This document shows, piece after piece, positions 1 to 5,952 of a stretch of DNA of 9,826 bases. The notes under the pieces were generated by a model. That model was not told the DNA's origin. It saw only the letters and a list, made by a program, of their open reading frames with translations, and searched no databases. Source of the DNA: Clostridiaceae bacterium (GTDB lineage Bacteria > Bacillota > Clostridia > Saccharofermentanales > UBA5734); assembly GCA_012511525.1 (NCBI GenBank), contig JAAZFW010000429.1, positions 1-9,826 of the forward strand, read 5' to 3'. How positions within the stretch are numbered: the first letter of the stretch is position 1; the number at the start of each line of letters is the position of its first letter. Both the position numbers and the translations under genes were made by a program.

Positions 1-603
1 ATTGCCTTGGCTGCCCTTGCCGGCATCCTGATTCAAGCCGGCGCGTTCAGCGGTCGGTGGCGCTGGTCGGTCTTCAACTATTTCACGCTGGTCAGCAACG
101 TCCTGTGCGTGGTGTACTACGGGATTGCCGCGAGCTGCGCGACCCGCGGGAGGGCGTCCTGGCAACCCGTACTCAAGGGCGCCCTGGTCATGGGCATGAC
201 TGTGACAGGGCTGGTGTATCACGTCATGCTTTCGGGAAGCTTCACAATGCAGGGGACAATGGCGGTGTCCGACGCGCTGCTGCATACGGTCGTACCGCTC
301 CTGACGGTGCTGGATTGGCTGATTTTCGAACAAAAAGGGCGCACAACGTGGAAATATCCCTTTGCCTGGGTCATCTTGCCCGACGCCTATTTCGTCACCA
401 GCGTCGTGCGCGTCGCGCTCGGCGCGAGTCTTGGCTATGGCGGCAACCGCTACCCGTATCCGTTCCTCAATGCCGACGCCCTCGGTTGGGGCCGCGTGTG
501 GCTCAACGTGGCGGTCATGCACGTGTTTTTTATTTTGCTGGGCTATTTGTTCGTTGCCATCGACAAGCTTATGGCGCAGCGGGCGGCGCAGCCAAGAGCC
601 TAA
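1..603 (+). CDS. Pr6Pr-family integral membrane protein, 5' end cut by window edge
   Basis: This is a polytopic membrane protein of the Pr6Pr family, whose function is not established. The reading frame is open to the first base of the window (ATT GCC TTG GCT...), so the TTG at 7 is probably internal and a short N-terminal piece is missing. Visible family hallmarks are FNYFTLVSN (73-99), a TGLVYHVML stretch near 208-234, HTVVPLLTVLDW (283-318) and YPYPFLN (from 451). Hydrophobic segments are spread along the whole length and are consistent with about six transmembrane helices. About 200 codons are present, close to the usual family length. The gene ends in TAA and runs convergently into the TetR gene, with 24 bases between the stops. 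The family call is from motif memory; no substrate or role can be read from the sequence. Confidence 0.8.
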   Translation: MALAALAGILIQAGAFSGRWRWSVFNYFTLVSNVLCVVYYGIAASCATRGRASWQPVLKGALVMGMTVTGLVYHVMLSGSFTMQGTMAVSDALLHTVVPLLTVLDWLIFEQKGRTTWKYPFAWVILPDAYFVTSVVRVALGASLGYGGNRYPYPFLNADALGWGRVWLNVAVMHVFFILLGYLFVAIDKLMAQRAAQPRA

Positions 604-607
604 CGAG

Positions 608-642
608 AAAAAGCGGAAACAAGATCGCTATACCGGCTTTTT
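608..642. terminator. Candidate weak bidirectional terminator between convergent genes
   Basis: A perfect 7-bp inverted repeat, AAAAAGC (608-614) and GCTTTTT (636-642), flanks a 21-nt loop. Adding a GG/CC pair with a one-base bulge lengthens the stem. It lies between the convergent Pr6Pr and TetR genes and has an A-tract on one side and a T-tract on the other, which fits termination from both directions. It overlaps the last codons of the TetR gene. The stem is AT-rich and the loop is long, so it may be weak or incidental. Confidence 0.35.
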
Positions 643-1263
643 ACCATCTTTTCGGCTGTAGACCAAGGCAAACTGGCGGACCAGCTTTGCCAGCATGTCA
701 AGCGCCTCATCTTCATGACCCATCTTGTGATCATACTGGTTGAGCAGCAGAAAGACCGGCGCGTAGAAATGCATCGCCATAACGGCGGGATCGCACGGAA
801 TGAATGCGCCAAGGGCCATCATGTTCTCGAACAGGGATTTTTGAAAATCCAGGGCGCTGTCAATAAAGAACCGCCGATAGGCGTCTCCGGCACGCGCACT
901 GCGGTACTGCTCCATGGTCAGCAGGCGGCGGAACCTGGCAGCGAAATCGTCGCGGAGAAAATAGAGGAACAGCTCGCGGGCCATATCCGTCAGCATGGCA
1001 TCGTCAACGCGCATGAAGTCCCGGACCACGAGGGTCATCTCGCCTTGCGGTACAAGGGCCTTTTCGGCGCGTTCCTGGTAACGCAGAGCCATTTCGTCGA
1101 TGATGCTGTTAAAGATGGCTTCTTTGCTCACGAAGTGGTTGTATAGGGAGGCGGCCTTGATACCGACGGCCCGGGCGATGTCGCGCATCGACACGCCCTC
1201 GTAGCCACGTTCGGAAAACAAAGTCAGCGATTGCTCGATGATTGCGGCTCGGGTGTTTTCCAT
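628..1263 (-). CDS. TetR/AcrR-family transcriptional regulator
   Basis: This 211-aa protein has a typical TetR N-terminal DNA-binding domain: residues 1-50 carry the SLTLFSERGYEGVSMRDIARAVGI type pattern, with the helix-turn-helix at about residues 25-44 and the LYNHFVSKEAIF helix after it. The C-terminal 150 residues are helical and form the ligand-binding and dimerisation part, too divergent to name the inducer. The ATG at 1263-1261 follows the stop of the upstream oxidoreductase gene by one base. It has a strong Shine-Dalgarno sequence, GGAGGA (1275-1270), six bases upstream, so the two genes are almost certainly co-transcribed and coupled. By position it probably represses its own operon through the palindrome at 2218-2233. 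Family assignment is secure; the regulated function is inferred. Confidence 0.93.
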   Translation of the reverse strand: MENTRAAIIEQSLTLFSERGYEGVSMRDIARAVGIKAASLYNHFVSKEAIFNSIIDEMALRYQERAEKALVPQGEMTLVVRDFMRVDDAMLTDMARELFLYFLRDDFAARFRRLLTMEQYRSARAGDAYRRFFIDSALDFQKSLFENMMALGAFIPCDPAVMAMHFYAPVFLLLNQYDHKMGHEDEALDMLAKLVRQFALVYSRKDGKKPV

Positions 1264-1264
1264 C

Positions 1265-1969
1265 TCATGTCCTCCAGGGGCGAGCCTTGGCTACCCAGTT
1301 TTTCTCATGCCAGTATTCTTTATCTATCCGGTTCCAGGTGTTGTTGGTGTGCATTTTGCGCATGACCGCAAACAGCAACCTGGTTTTGAGTCCCGGCCGG
1401 ACACGGCCGACGCGCGCGCGAACCTGTCGGGCGACGGCAGACGTCTGGCGGTCGATTTTTTGCTTGAGCCCGGCTGCGACATCTTGCCAGGACATGGCAC
1501 TGACATGGTGTCGCAGCCGATAGACCTTGGTTACGCCCCACCAAGACAGCTGCCGGGCCATTGATTTGGCGACAACGCCGGTTCCCGCGCCGGCCGCAGT
1601 CGACACCACGATACCGATTTTGGTGAACATTTCGGCGCGGGGACGATGGGACAGCCAAAGGTATCCCAAATGGTCGAAAAGGGTCTTGAGCTGGCCGGTC
1701 ATCTCAAAGCAATACGTCGGCGAGTCGAAGATCAGGATCTGGGCGCGGCAGAGCGCCGCCACAACCGGTTGAACCTTATTCGCATGCGGGCAATGCGTCT
1801 CGCCTTTCGTGATGCAGCCAAAGCAGCCGACACAGAAATCCGGACCGTCTTTGGGCAAGAAATACTCGTTCACGACGGTGTCTGCGTCGGCAAGCTGATT
1901 TTTCAAGATCTCGGTCATATGGTAGGTGCTGCCGCGATGCTGTTGGCCGTGAATAATTGTGATTTCCAT
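1265..1969 (-). CDS. Flavodoxin-fold NAD(P)H-dependent oxidoreductase, iron-sulfur flavoprotein-like
   Basis: This 234-aa protein has the layout of the NADPH-dependent FMN reductase / iron-sulfur flavoprotein group. Residues 1-18 form the first beta strand and the phosphate-binding loop for FMN (IIHGQQHRGSTYHM). Residues 79-100 carry the second flavin-contacting region (SPTYCFEMTGQLKTLFDH). Between them is a cysteine cluster, C46-x2-C49-x2-C52-x7-C60, which fits the compact CX2CX2CX4-7C motif that binds a [4Fe-4S] cluster in iron-sulfur flavoproteins. The C-terminal third is basic and Trp-rich and its role is unclear. The ATG is preceded by AAGGGA (1981-1976, minus strand) at six bases, and an in-frame stop lies just upstream, which fixes the start. 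It is the first gene of a two-gene operon with the TetR regulator, a common arrangement for redox-stress or xenobiotic-responsive flavoproteins. The true electron acceptor is unknown. Confidence 0.85.
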   Translation of the reverse strand: MEITIIHGQQHRGSTYHMTEILKNQLADADTVVNEYFLPKDGPDFCVGCFGCITKGETHCPHANKVQPVVAALCRAQILIFDSPTYCFEMTGQLKTLFDHLGYLWLSHRPRAEMFTKIGIVVSTAAGAGTGVVAKSMARQLSWWGVTKVYRLRHHVSAMSWQDVAAGLKQKIDRQTSAVARQVRARVGRVRPGLKTRLLFAVMRKMHTNNTWNRIDKEYWHEKNWVAKARPWRT

Positions 1970-2217
1970 CGTCTTTCCCTTTCATAAATCAAGTTGCGTG
2001 AGATTTCGGTGATGCTGCTCTCATGACCTTGATGGCAGCCGGTAAAAGGCGGCTCCAGGCGAACGCAGTCTTTTGCAAAAAGTGCCAGGAGACAGGACGG
2101 TTGGCGGTGTCAGATCGTTTTGCTGTTCAGGCGATCAGGCCTGGAAGGCCGCGTACCAGGAAGGTTGAAAGGATTGCGGCCGGATGTGTGGATAACAGGT
2201 CTATACCCAATCTCCTT

Positions 2218-2233
2218 ACTAACGTTTGTTAGT
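2218..2233. promoter_or_regulatory. Perfect palindromic operator, likely for the TetR regulator
   Basis: ACTAAC-GTTT-GTTAGT is a perfect inverted repeat with 6-bp arms and a 4-bp centre. It begins about four bases downstream of the -10 box of the leftward promoter and would cover the transcription start. This is a classic placement for repression by a TetR-family dimer, and the regulator is encoded by the second gene of that operon. That this TetR protein binds here is inferred from position and symmetry. Confidence 0.7.
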
Positions 2234-2236
2234 TTT

Positions 2237-2265
2237 AGAATAACAGACGCACGTCAGTCAGTCAA
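2237..2265 (-). promoter_or_regulatory. Sigma-70/A-type promoter for the oxidoreductase-TetR operon
   Basis: On the minus strand, a -35 box TTGACT (2265-2260) is followed by exactly 17 bases and a -10 box TATTCT (2242-2237). Both are one or two mismatches from consensus. Transcription would start near 2230, inside the palindrome at 2218-2233. A triple GTCA tandem (2253-2263) overlaps the -35 element. Confidence 0.75.
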
Positions 2266-2300
2266 CACGTTTTTCTCGCTGATATGAGCAGGCAGATCCT

Positions 2301-2328
2301 TTGATTAGCAGCTTGAATTGTGTATCAT
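2301..2328 (+). promoter_or_regulatory. Candidate promoter for the rightward eight-gene unit
   Basis: TTGATT (2301-2306) and TATCAT (2323-2328) are separated by 16 bases and lie about 40 bases before the first gene's start codon, with a predicted start near 2335. The -10 box is AT-rich with some overlapping alternatives. TATCAT recurs as its inverse, ATGATA, at 2344-2349, giving a 21-bp centre-to-centre repeat that could be an operator. The TetR palindrome is about 70 bp upstream of this -35, so direct repression by that site is not expected. Confidence 0.5.
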
Positions 2329-2368
2329 ATAAGCTAGGTGAAAATGATATTTAGAAAGGACTAAAGCG

Positions 2369-3391
2369 ATGCGCAGTACGACGAAACCCGATATGAACCA
2401 GCTGAGCGAGCTGTACGCGGCCGCGGTGGCCTTCAAGCAGGCCCAGCCCTGGAATGTCCTTTGTGACATCGACCTCATCGCCGTTGACAACCCGGAAAGC
2501 GGCGAACGAGGCTACTGCTCGATCATGGGGCATGGCGGCATGCACTATGGACTTGGGGTCTACCTCGGAACGAAGGGCCTTTACGGATTCAACCAAATCC
2601 TTGTCCATGCCGATGATATGCCCGGTCTGACGTTTCTGGAATACCAGGATAACATCATGTGCTCTTTTGAAGACCGGGAACAGCTGGACAAGACGGATTA
2701 TGACCAGATCAAAGCGCTGGGATTGAAATTTCGAGGGCGCAACGCCTGGCCTTTGTTTCGCCGCTATGAGCCCGGCTTCTATCCCTGGCCGGTCAACGCG
2801 GATGAATGTGTGTTTCTGACCCATGCTTTGAGGCAGATTCCGATTGTCGTATCGGATCTGAGCAAGGGTCAACTGCGCCTGGATTCGGCTATGAAAAAAA
2901 TGATCCTGCGCCAGGCCCGGCAGCAGGACGGTGAGCTGGTGTGGGAAACCCATGCGATCGAGCACATCCGCCCGACCCGGACCTTGCATCCGGTCCAGAT
3001 CAGCGATGAGACGCTGCTCGGCAGAATCAATAACACGCCTGCCCGCCAAACGATCCTGCTTATTGATGTCCAGTATCTGCCTGAACCGGTGCAGAACAAT
3101 AAAGACGATCGACCCTATTTTCCGCGACTGATGCTGATCGTCGATAAGAAAAGCGACATGCCAATCGGGTTCGAAATGTATCAGGACCTCGAGCGCGACG
3201 CCGATGTCGTTTTCGACAAGCTGGTTGATTTTATTCTGGCGCACGGCAGACCTGCGGAAATTCATGTGCGGGGCGAGCGGATGCCGGCCATCCTGGCGGA
3301 TTTTTGTCAGAAAACCGGCATGAAGCTTCGCGTGCTCAAGCAGATGAAGCAATATGACCAGATGGTCAAAACCATGACCTCATTTATGTGA
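2369..3391 (+). CDS. DUF7309/DUF6930-like conserved protein of unknown function
   Basis: This 340-aa soluble protein appears to have two parts. Residues 10-170 match my memory of the DUF7309 type: a W-x-x-L-x-D-x-D-L-I-A-V core (28-39), then ERGYCSIMGHGGMHYGLGVYLG (46-67), and LTFLEYQDNIMCSFEDREQL (87-106). Residues 225-335 resemble DUF6930: a beta-rich core with RPYFPRLMLIVDK (248-260), HGRPAEIHVRGERM (292-305) and a closing FCQKTGMKLRVLKQM. The two domains are often found together in bacterial proteins without a known function. No catalytic motif is evident, and there are no signal peptide or membrane segments. The ATG at 2369 has AAAGGA (2355-2360) eight bases upstream. It is the promoter-proximal gene of the eight-gene unit. 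The domain names are recalled from pattern and should be confirmed by an HMM search. Confidence 0.75.
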   Translation: MRSTTKPDMNQLSELYAAAVAFKQAQPWNVLCDIDLIAVDNPESGERGYCSIMGHGGMHYGLGVYLGTKGLYGFNQILVHADDMPGLTFLEYQDNIMCSFEDREQLDKTDYDQIKALGLKFRGRNAWPLFRRYEPGFYPWPVNADECVFLTHALRQIPIVVSDLSKGQLRLDSAMKKMILRQARQQDGELVWETHAIEHIRPTRTLHPVQISDETLLGRINNTPARQTILLIDVQYLPEPVQNNKDDRPYFPRLMLIVDKKSDMPIGFEMYQDLERDADVVFDKLVDFILAHGRPAEIHVRGERMPAILADFCQKTGMKLRVLKQMKQYDQMVKTMTSFM

Positions 3392-3403
3392 CATGTTGGG
3401 AAC

Positions 3404-3425
3404 GGAGTTGAATATGCTTTGCTGA
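3404..3425 (+). promoter_or_regulatory. Ribosome binding site with an out-of-frame ATG start-stop before a TTG start
   Basis: GGAG (3404-3407) sits at ideal distance (6 bases) from the ATG at 3414, but that frame reads ATG CTT TGC TGA and ends at 3425. The long YkgJ-type frame passes through the same bases in another phase and has no ATG here; its first usable codon is TTG at 3419, 11 bases from the GGAG. The three-codon ORF overlaps the real start. It could reduce initiation or allow re-initiation, or it could be the sign of a small sequencing indel. Confidence 0.5.
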
Positions 3426-3928
3426 AACCTTCTGAAGTGAAAAAGGCGTTTGCCCGCGTTGAAGATGAGAATTATGCCTTCCGGGCTTACCTGAAAAACC
3501 ATGCCGACGAGGAGGAACTGGACAAGCAGTTCCTGGCCCTGCACCAGGAGCTGTTTGCCGGTTACAATTGCAACGCCTGCCGCAACTGCTGCAAGGAATA
3601 CGAGGCGACTTTCGAGGATGCGGAAATCGGGCCGGCCGCAGCCTGCCTGGGCCTGACGGAGACGGCTTTCCGGCAGGCATACATCGAAGAAGTCATGGGC
3701 GAGCTGCTGCTAAAAGGCCGACCTTGCACCTTTCTCGAGCCGGACGGTTCTTGCCGGCTCGGTGATTGCCAGCCGGCCAGTTGCCGCGACTATCCCTTCA
3801 CCGACAAGCCGGAACGATTGCTCAGCCTGTTGGGCATCGTCGAATCCTCCGGCGTCTGCCCGGTGGTCTATGAAATCCTGGAGAGGCTGAAGCAGCAGTA
3901 CCGCTTTAAGTACAGGCAGCGCCGCTGA
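3419..3928 (+). CDS. YkgJ-family cysteine-cluster protein (putative zinc/iron chelating)
   Basis: This 169-aa protein carries the signature of the YkgJ cysteine-cluster family. CNACRNCC at residues 51-58 gives a CxxCxxCC knot, and C103, C112, C117 and C122 follow in a PCTFLEPDGSC...DCQPASCRDYPF arrangement, the usual second half of the metal site. The family is predicted to hold zinc or an iron-sulfur cluster; its biochemical role is unresolved. The N-terminal 50 residues are charged and helical. The start is uncertain: no in-frame ATG exists between the preceding stop and the conserved region, so TTG at 3419 is the best choice, with GTG at 3437 as an alternative. The gene follows the DUF protein by 27 bases and its stop lies in a short hairpin just before the nucleotidyltransferase gene. 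Metal content beyond the cysteine pattern is not shown by the sequence. Confidence 0.85.
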   Translation: MLKPSEVKKAFARVEDENYAFRAYLKNHADEEELDKQFLALHQELFAGYNCNACRNCCKEYEATFEDAEIGPAAACLGLTETAFRQAYIEEVMGELLLKGRPCTFLEPDGSCRLGDCQPASCRDYPFTDKPERLLSLLGIVESSGVCPVVYEILERLKQQYRFKYRQRR

Positions 3929-3934
3929 GCGGCG
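3920..3934 (+). other. GC-rich hairpin with the stop codon as its loop
   Basis: CGCCGC (3920-3925) and GCGGCG (3929-3934) are perfect complements, and the three-base loop is the TGA stop of the YkgJ-type gene. The next gene's Shine-Dalgarno sequence (AGAGGGG) starts immediately after it. There is no T-run, so it is not a standard terminator. Ribosomes finishing the upstream gene would melt it, which could couple translation of the two genes. Confidence 0.4.
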
Positions 3935-3945
3935 AGAGGGGACCG

Positions 3946-4992
3946 ATGGAAAAGCTTAGAGCTGCAGATCTCCTGATTGAAACGATTCGGCGCGATTACC
4001 GGGACGATGTCGCCGTCGTGGTCATCATGGGCTCGACCATCTACTGCGACACCCACAGCAGGTCGGACCTGGACTTGTATTTCGTGGTCAACACGCCGCG
4101 GGGCTGCGACCTGGCGATGACGTTCATCATCGACGGCATCGGATACGACTACTGGGCGATTTCCTGGGAGCGTCTGACACGAATCGCCAACCACGAGGAA
4201 CGCATCACCTCGATTCTCACCGAGGGCAAGGTGATCTATTCCGGCAGCGACCAGGACCGCCAGCGCTTCGAAGACCTCAAGGCGCACGCGCTCGATGTCA
4301 GCGACAGACCGGCTTTTGTCAGGAAGGCGCGCGCTGTCTTCGACCGGGTCTACCGGCTGCAGTTCTGGCAAAACCAGGCTCAGGACCTGACCCGGGTCCG
4401 GGCGTACGGGATGGACCTGCTGTTTGCCCTGACGCATGCGCTGGCCCTGCTTAACCGGGACACGGTCAAGCGCGGCCGGGGCAAGCTCAAGGGTGAACTG
4501 CTGGCCATGGCGCTGCTGCCCGACGACTTCGCCTCCCTTTACGATGTCCTGGTGTCCAGCTGCGACAGCGAGGCGATCAAGGACGCCGCGCACAGGCTCG
4601 TCTGCAACACGGAGGCGCTGCTGGACGCACAGGAAAAGGCCTGCGTCGCGCCGCGCAGCTTTCGCGAACAGCTTACGGGCTTTTACGAGGAACTGATCAA
4701 TTTCTACAACAAGATCCGCCACGGCTGCGAGAGCGGCGACCTGGTGACCGCCCTGTATGCCGCCCACGAGATCACGCGCGAGATTGAAGACGTGCTCCGT
4801 GGCACCGGCGTATCGGCCCACACCTTGCCTGACCTGGTCGGTGCCTTCGATCCGAACGATGCCGAAGCCTTCCTGACGGTCGCCGAACGGCACCAGGCTG
4901 CCTTCGAGGCCCTGCTGGCGGATCACGAGGTGCCGATCCGGACGTTCGCGGATTTTGACGAGCTGGCGCGCTATCTGGAGGCGAAAGGATAA
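3946..4992 (+). CDS. Nucleotidyltransferase-fold protein (Pol beta / MNT-like)
   Basis: This 348-aa protein has an N-terminal nucleotidyltransferase domain of the Pol beta superfamily. VIMGSTIYCD (26-35) provides the Gly-Ser motif (G29-S30), and SDLDLYFV (40-47) provides the metal-binding pair D41 and D43. D67 in the following strand (GYDYWAISWERL) is the likely third carboxylate. The catalytic set therefore looks intact, so it could transfer a nucleotide to a small molecule, antibiotic or protein. Residues 120-290 are helical and resemble the C-terminal helical domain of stand-alone transferases rather than tRNA-binding or PII-binding modules. No partner HEPN gene is adjacent, so a type VII toxin-antitoxin pair is not indicated. 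The ATG has AGAGGGG four bases upstream. Its place between a cysteine-cluster protein and a toroid/amidase pair suggests a modification pathway; the substrate cannot be named. Confidence 0.8.
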   Translation: MEKLRAADLLIETIRRDYRDDVAVVVIMGSTIYCDTHSRSDLDLYFVVNTPRGCDLAMTFIIDGIGYDYWAISWERLTRIANHEERITSILTEGKVIYSGSDQDRQRFEDLKAHALDVSDRPAFVRKARAVFDRVYRLQFWQNQAQDLTRVRAYGMDLLFALTHALALLNRDTVKRGRGKLKGELLAMALLPDDFASLYDVLVSSCDSEAIKDAAHRLVCNTEALLDAQEKACVAPRSFREQLTGFYEELINFYNKIRHGCESGDLVTALYAAHEITREIEDVLRGTGVSAHTLPDLVGAFDPNDAEAFLTVAERHQAAFEALLADHEVPIRTFADFDELARYLEAKG

Positions 4993-5022
4993 CCGCCGCA
5001 CAAGGCAAAGGATAAGATACCG

Positions 5023-5949
5023 ATGACAAACCCCGTCACATGGCTCCTGTCCGGCGATGTATCGCTGCAGTACCTGACCCGCCGGGACTATCTGGGTTCC
5101 GACGAGCATCTGCTGGCATCCCTGCAGAACAGGATCGCCTGCGAGGGATTCGGCGCCCGCTTCCTGTCCTGCCAGAATCCGGACGGTCACTGGGGACGTT
5201 ATTATTACCAGCCCAAGTGGACATCGACGCATTACACGCTGCAGGACATGAAGAACCTCGGGGTTCCGGCCACGCTCCAGCCTTGCCAGACGATGGTCTT
5301 GCGTCTGCTTGCCGACTGCCAGCTGGCAAACGGCGGCTTGAATTTGTCCCGCTACCCGCATCCCGGCGACACATGTGTCGACGGCATGGTGCTGGACTAC
5401 GCCGCTTATTTTTGCCCGGACGATCCACGTCTGGCGAAGCTGACCGAACACCTGCTTGGCGAACAAAAGCCTGACGGCGGATTCACCTGGGACCTGAACG
5501 CCCATACCGGCGATCCGCATACGACAATCTGCGTCCTGGAAGGCCTGCTGCAATACCGCGTCTGCTGCGAACGCGATCTCGCCGCACGAATCCGGGCCGC
5601 CCAGGCGCGGGCGGTCGCCTTTCTGCGTGCCAACCGGCTCTTCATGGATCATGATGACGTCCGCTTTTGCAAGCTGTCCTATCCGTTCCGCTACCGTTAC
5701 GACCTGCTGCGGGCGCTTGCCTGTCTGGCAAAAGCAGAGGTTCCCCGGGACAGCTGCCTGGAGGCGGCTGTTGGCTGGCTCCTGGCCAAACGGCATGCGG
5801 ACGGGCTGTGGCGGCTTGAAAACCAACACAAGGGCGCGGTTCATTTCGAGATGGAAACGGTCGGGTCACCCAGCCGCTTCATCACGTTGCGGGCACTGGG
5901 CGCCATCCGGCACTTTGCCCCGGAACGACTCGGGGAAGCAGAGGCATAG
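5023..5949 (+). CDS. Prenyltransferase/squalene-cyclase-like alpha/alpha toroid protein
   Basis: This 308-aa protein belongs to the bacterial single-barrel relatives of terpene cyclases and prenyltransferases. It opens with the family-typical WLLSGDVSLQYLTRRDYLG (7-25) and has QW-type repeats at FLSCQNPDGHWG (47-58), GEQKPDGGFTW (146-156) and LLAKRHADGLWRLE (253-266), ending with a GSPSRFITLRALGAI segment. At about half the size of squalene-hopene cyclase it can form only one toroid, so a full triterpene cyclisation is unlikely. A DHDD string at 209-212 formally resembles the cyclase DxDD acid motif, but its context is that of the non-cyclase relatives. These stand-alone toroids have no established reaction and may bind a peptide or isoprenoid. 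AAAGGA (5007-5012) lies ten bases before the ATG. The fold call is good; any enzymatic role is open. Confidence 0.8.
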   Translation: MTNPVTWLLSGDVSLQYLTRRDYLGSDEHLLASLQNRIACEGFGARFLSCQNPDGHWGRYYYQPKWTSTHYTLQDMKNLGVPATLQPCQTMVLRLLADCQLANGGLNLSRYPHPGDTCVDGMVLDYAAYFCPDDPRLAKLTEHLLGEQKPDGGFTWDLNAHTGDPHTTICVLEGLLQYRVCCERDLAARIRAAQARAVAFLRANRLFMDHDDVRFCKLSYPFRYRYDLLRALACLAKAEVPRDSCLEAAVGWLLAKRHADGLWRLENQHKGAVHFEMETVGSPSRFITLRALGAIRHFAPERLGEAEA

Positions 5950-5952
5950 CGT

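Larger units (their letters stand above)
1970..2368. other. 399-bp divergent intergenic region
   Basis: This is the only long stretch without a gene. It separates the leftward oxidoreductase-TetR operon from the rightward eight-gene unit. Its right half holds both promoters and the palindromic operator. Its left half (about 1984-2217) is the long untranslated leader of the leftward transcript; I see no convincing protein in either direction there. The only local structure noted is a small hairpin, GGCCT-GGA-AGGCC (2138-2150). A 69-codon open frame on the plus strand (2023-2232) has no ribosome binding site and no family character. Confidence 0.6.

Noticed and set aside
2023..2232. A 69-codon plus-strand open frame in the intergenic region
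   Set aside because: It has no ribosome binding site and no family character, and it ends inside the operator palindrome.
2253..2263. GTCA tandem repeat as a CRISPR-like or recombination site
   Set aside because: There are only three short copies, and they overlap the -35 box. No spacers or other repeats occur in the window.
2351..3352. A 333-codon minus-strand open frame opposite the DUF7309/DUF6930-like gene
   Set aside because: It runs through the plus-strand gene's own promoter-proximal region and lacks a recognisable domain. The plus-strand reading has the conserved pattern and a good ribosome binding site.
3946..4992. A type VII MNT-HEPN toxin-antitoxin module
   Set aside because: No HEPN protein with an RxxxxxH-type motif is adjacent, and the protein is much longer than stand-alone MNT antitoxins.
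3868..5844. A 658-codon open frame on the minus strand opposite the nucleotidyltransferase and toroid genes
   Set aside because: The plus-strand products have clear family motifs, and the minus-strand translation has none. Long antisense frames are expected opposite GC-rich coding DNA.
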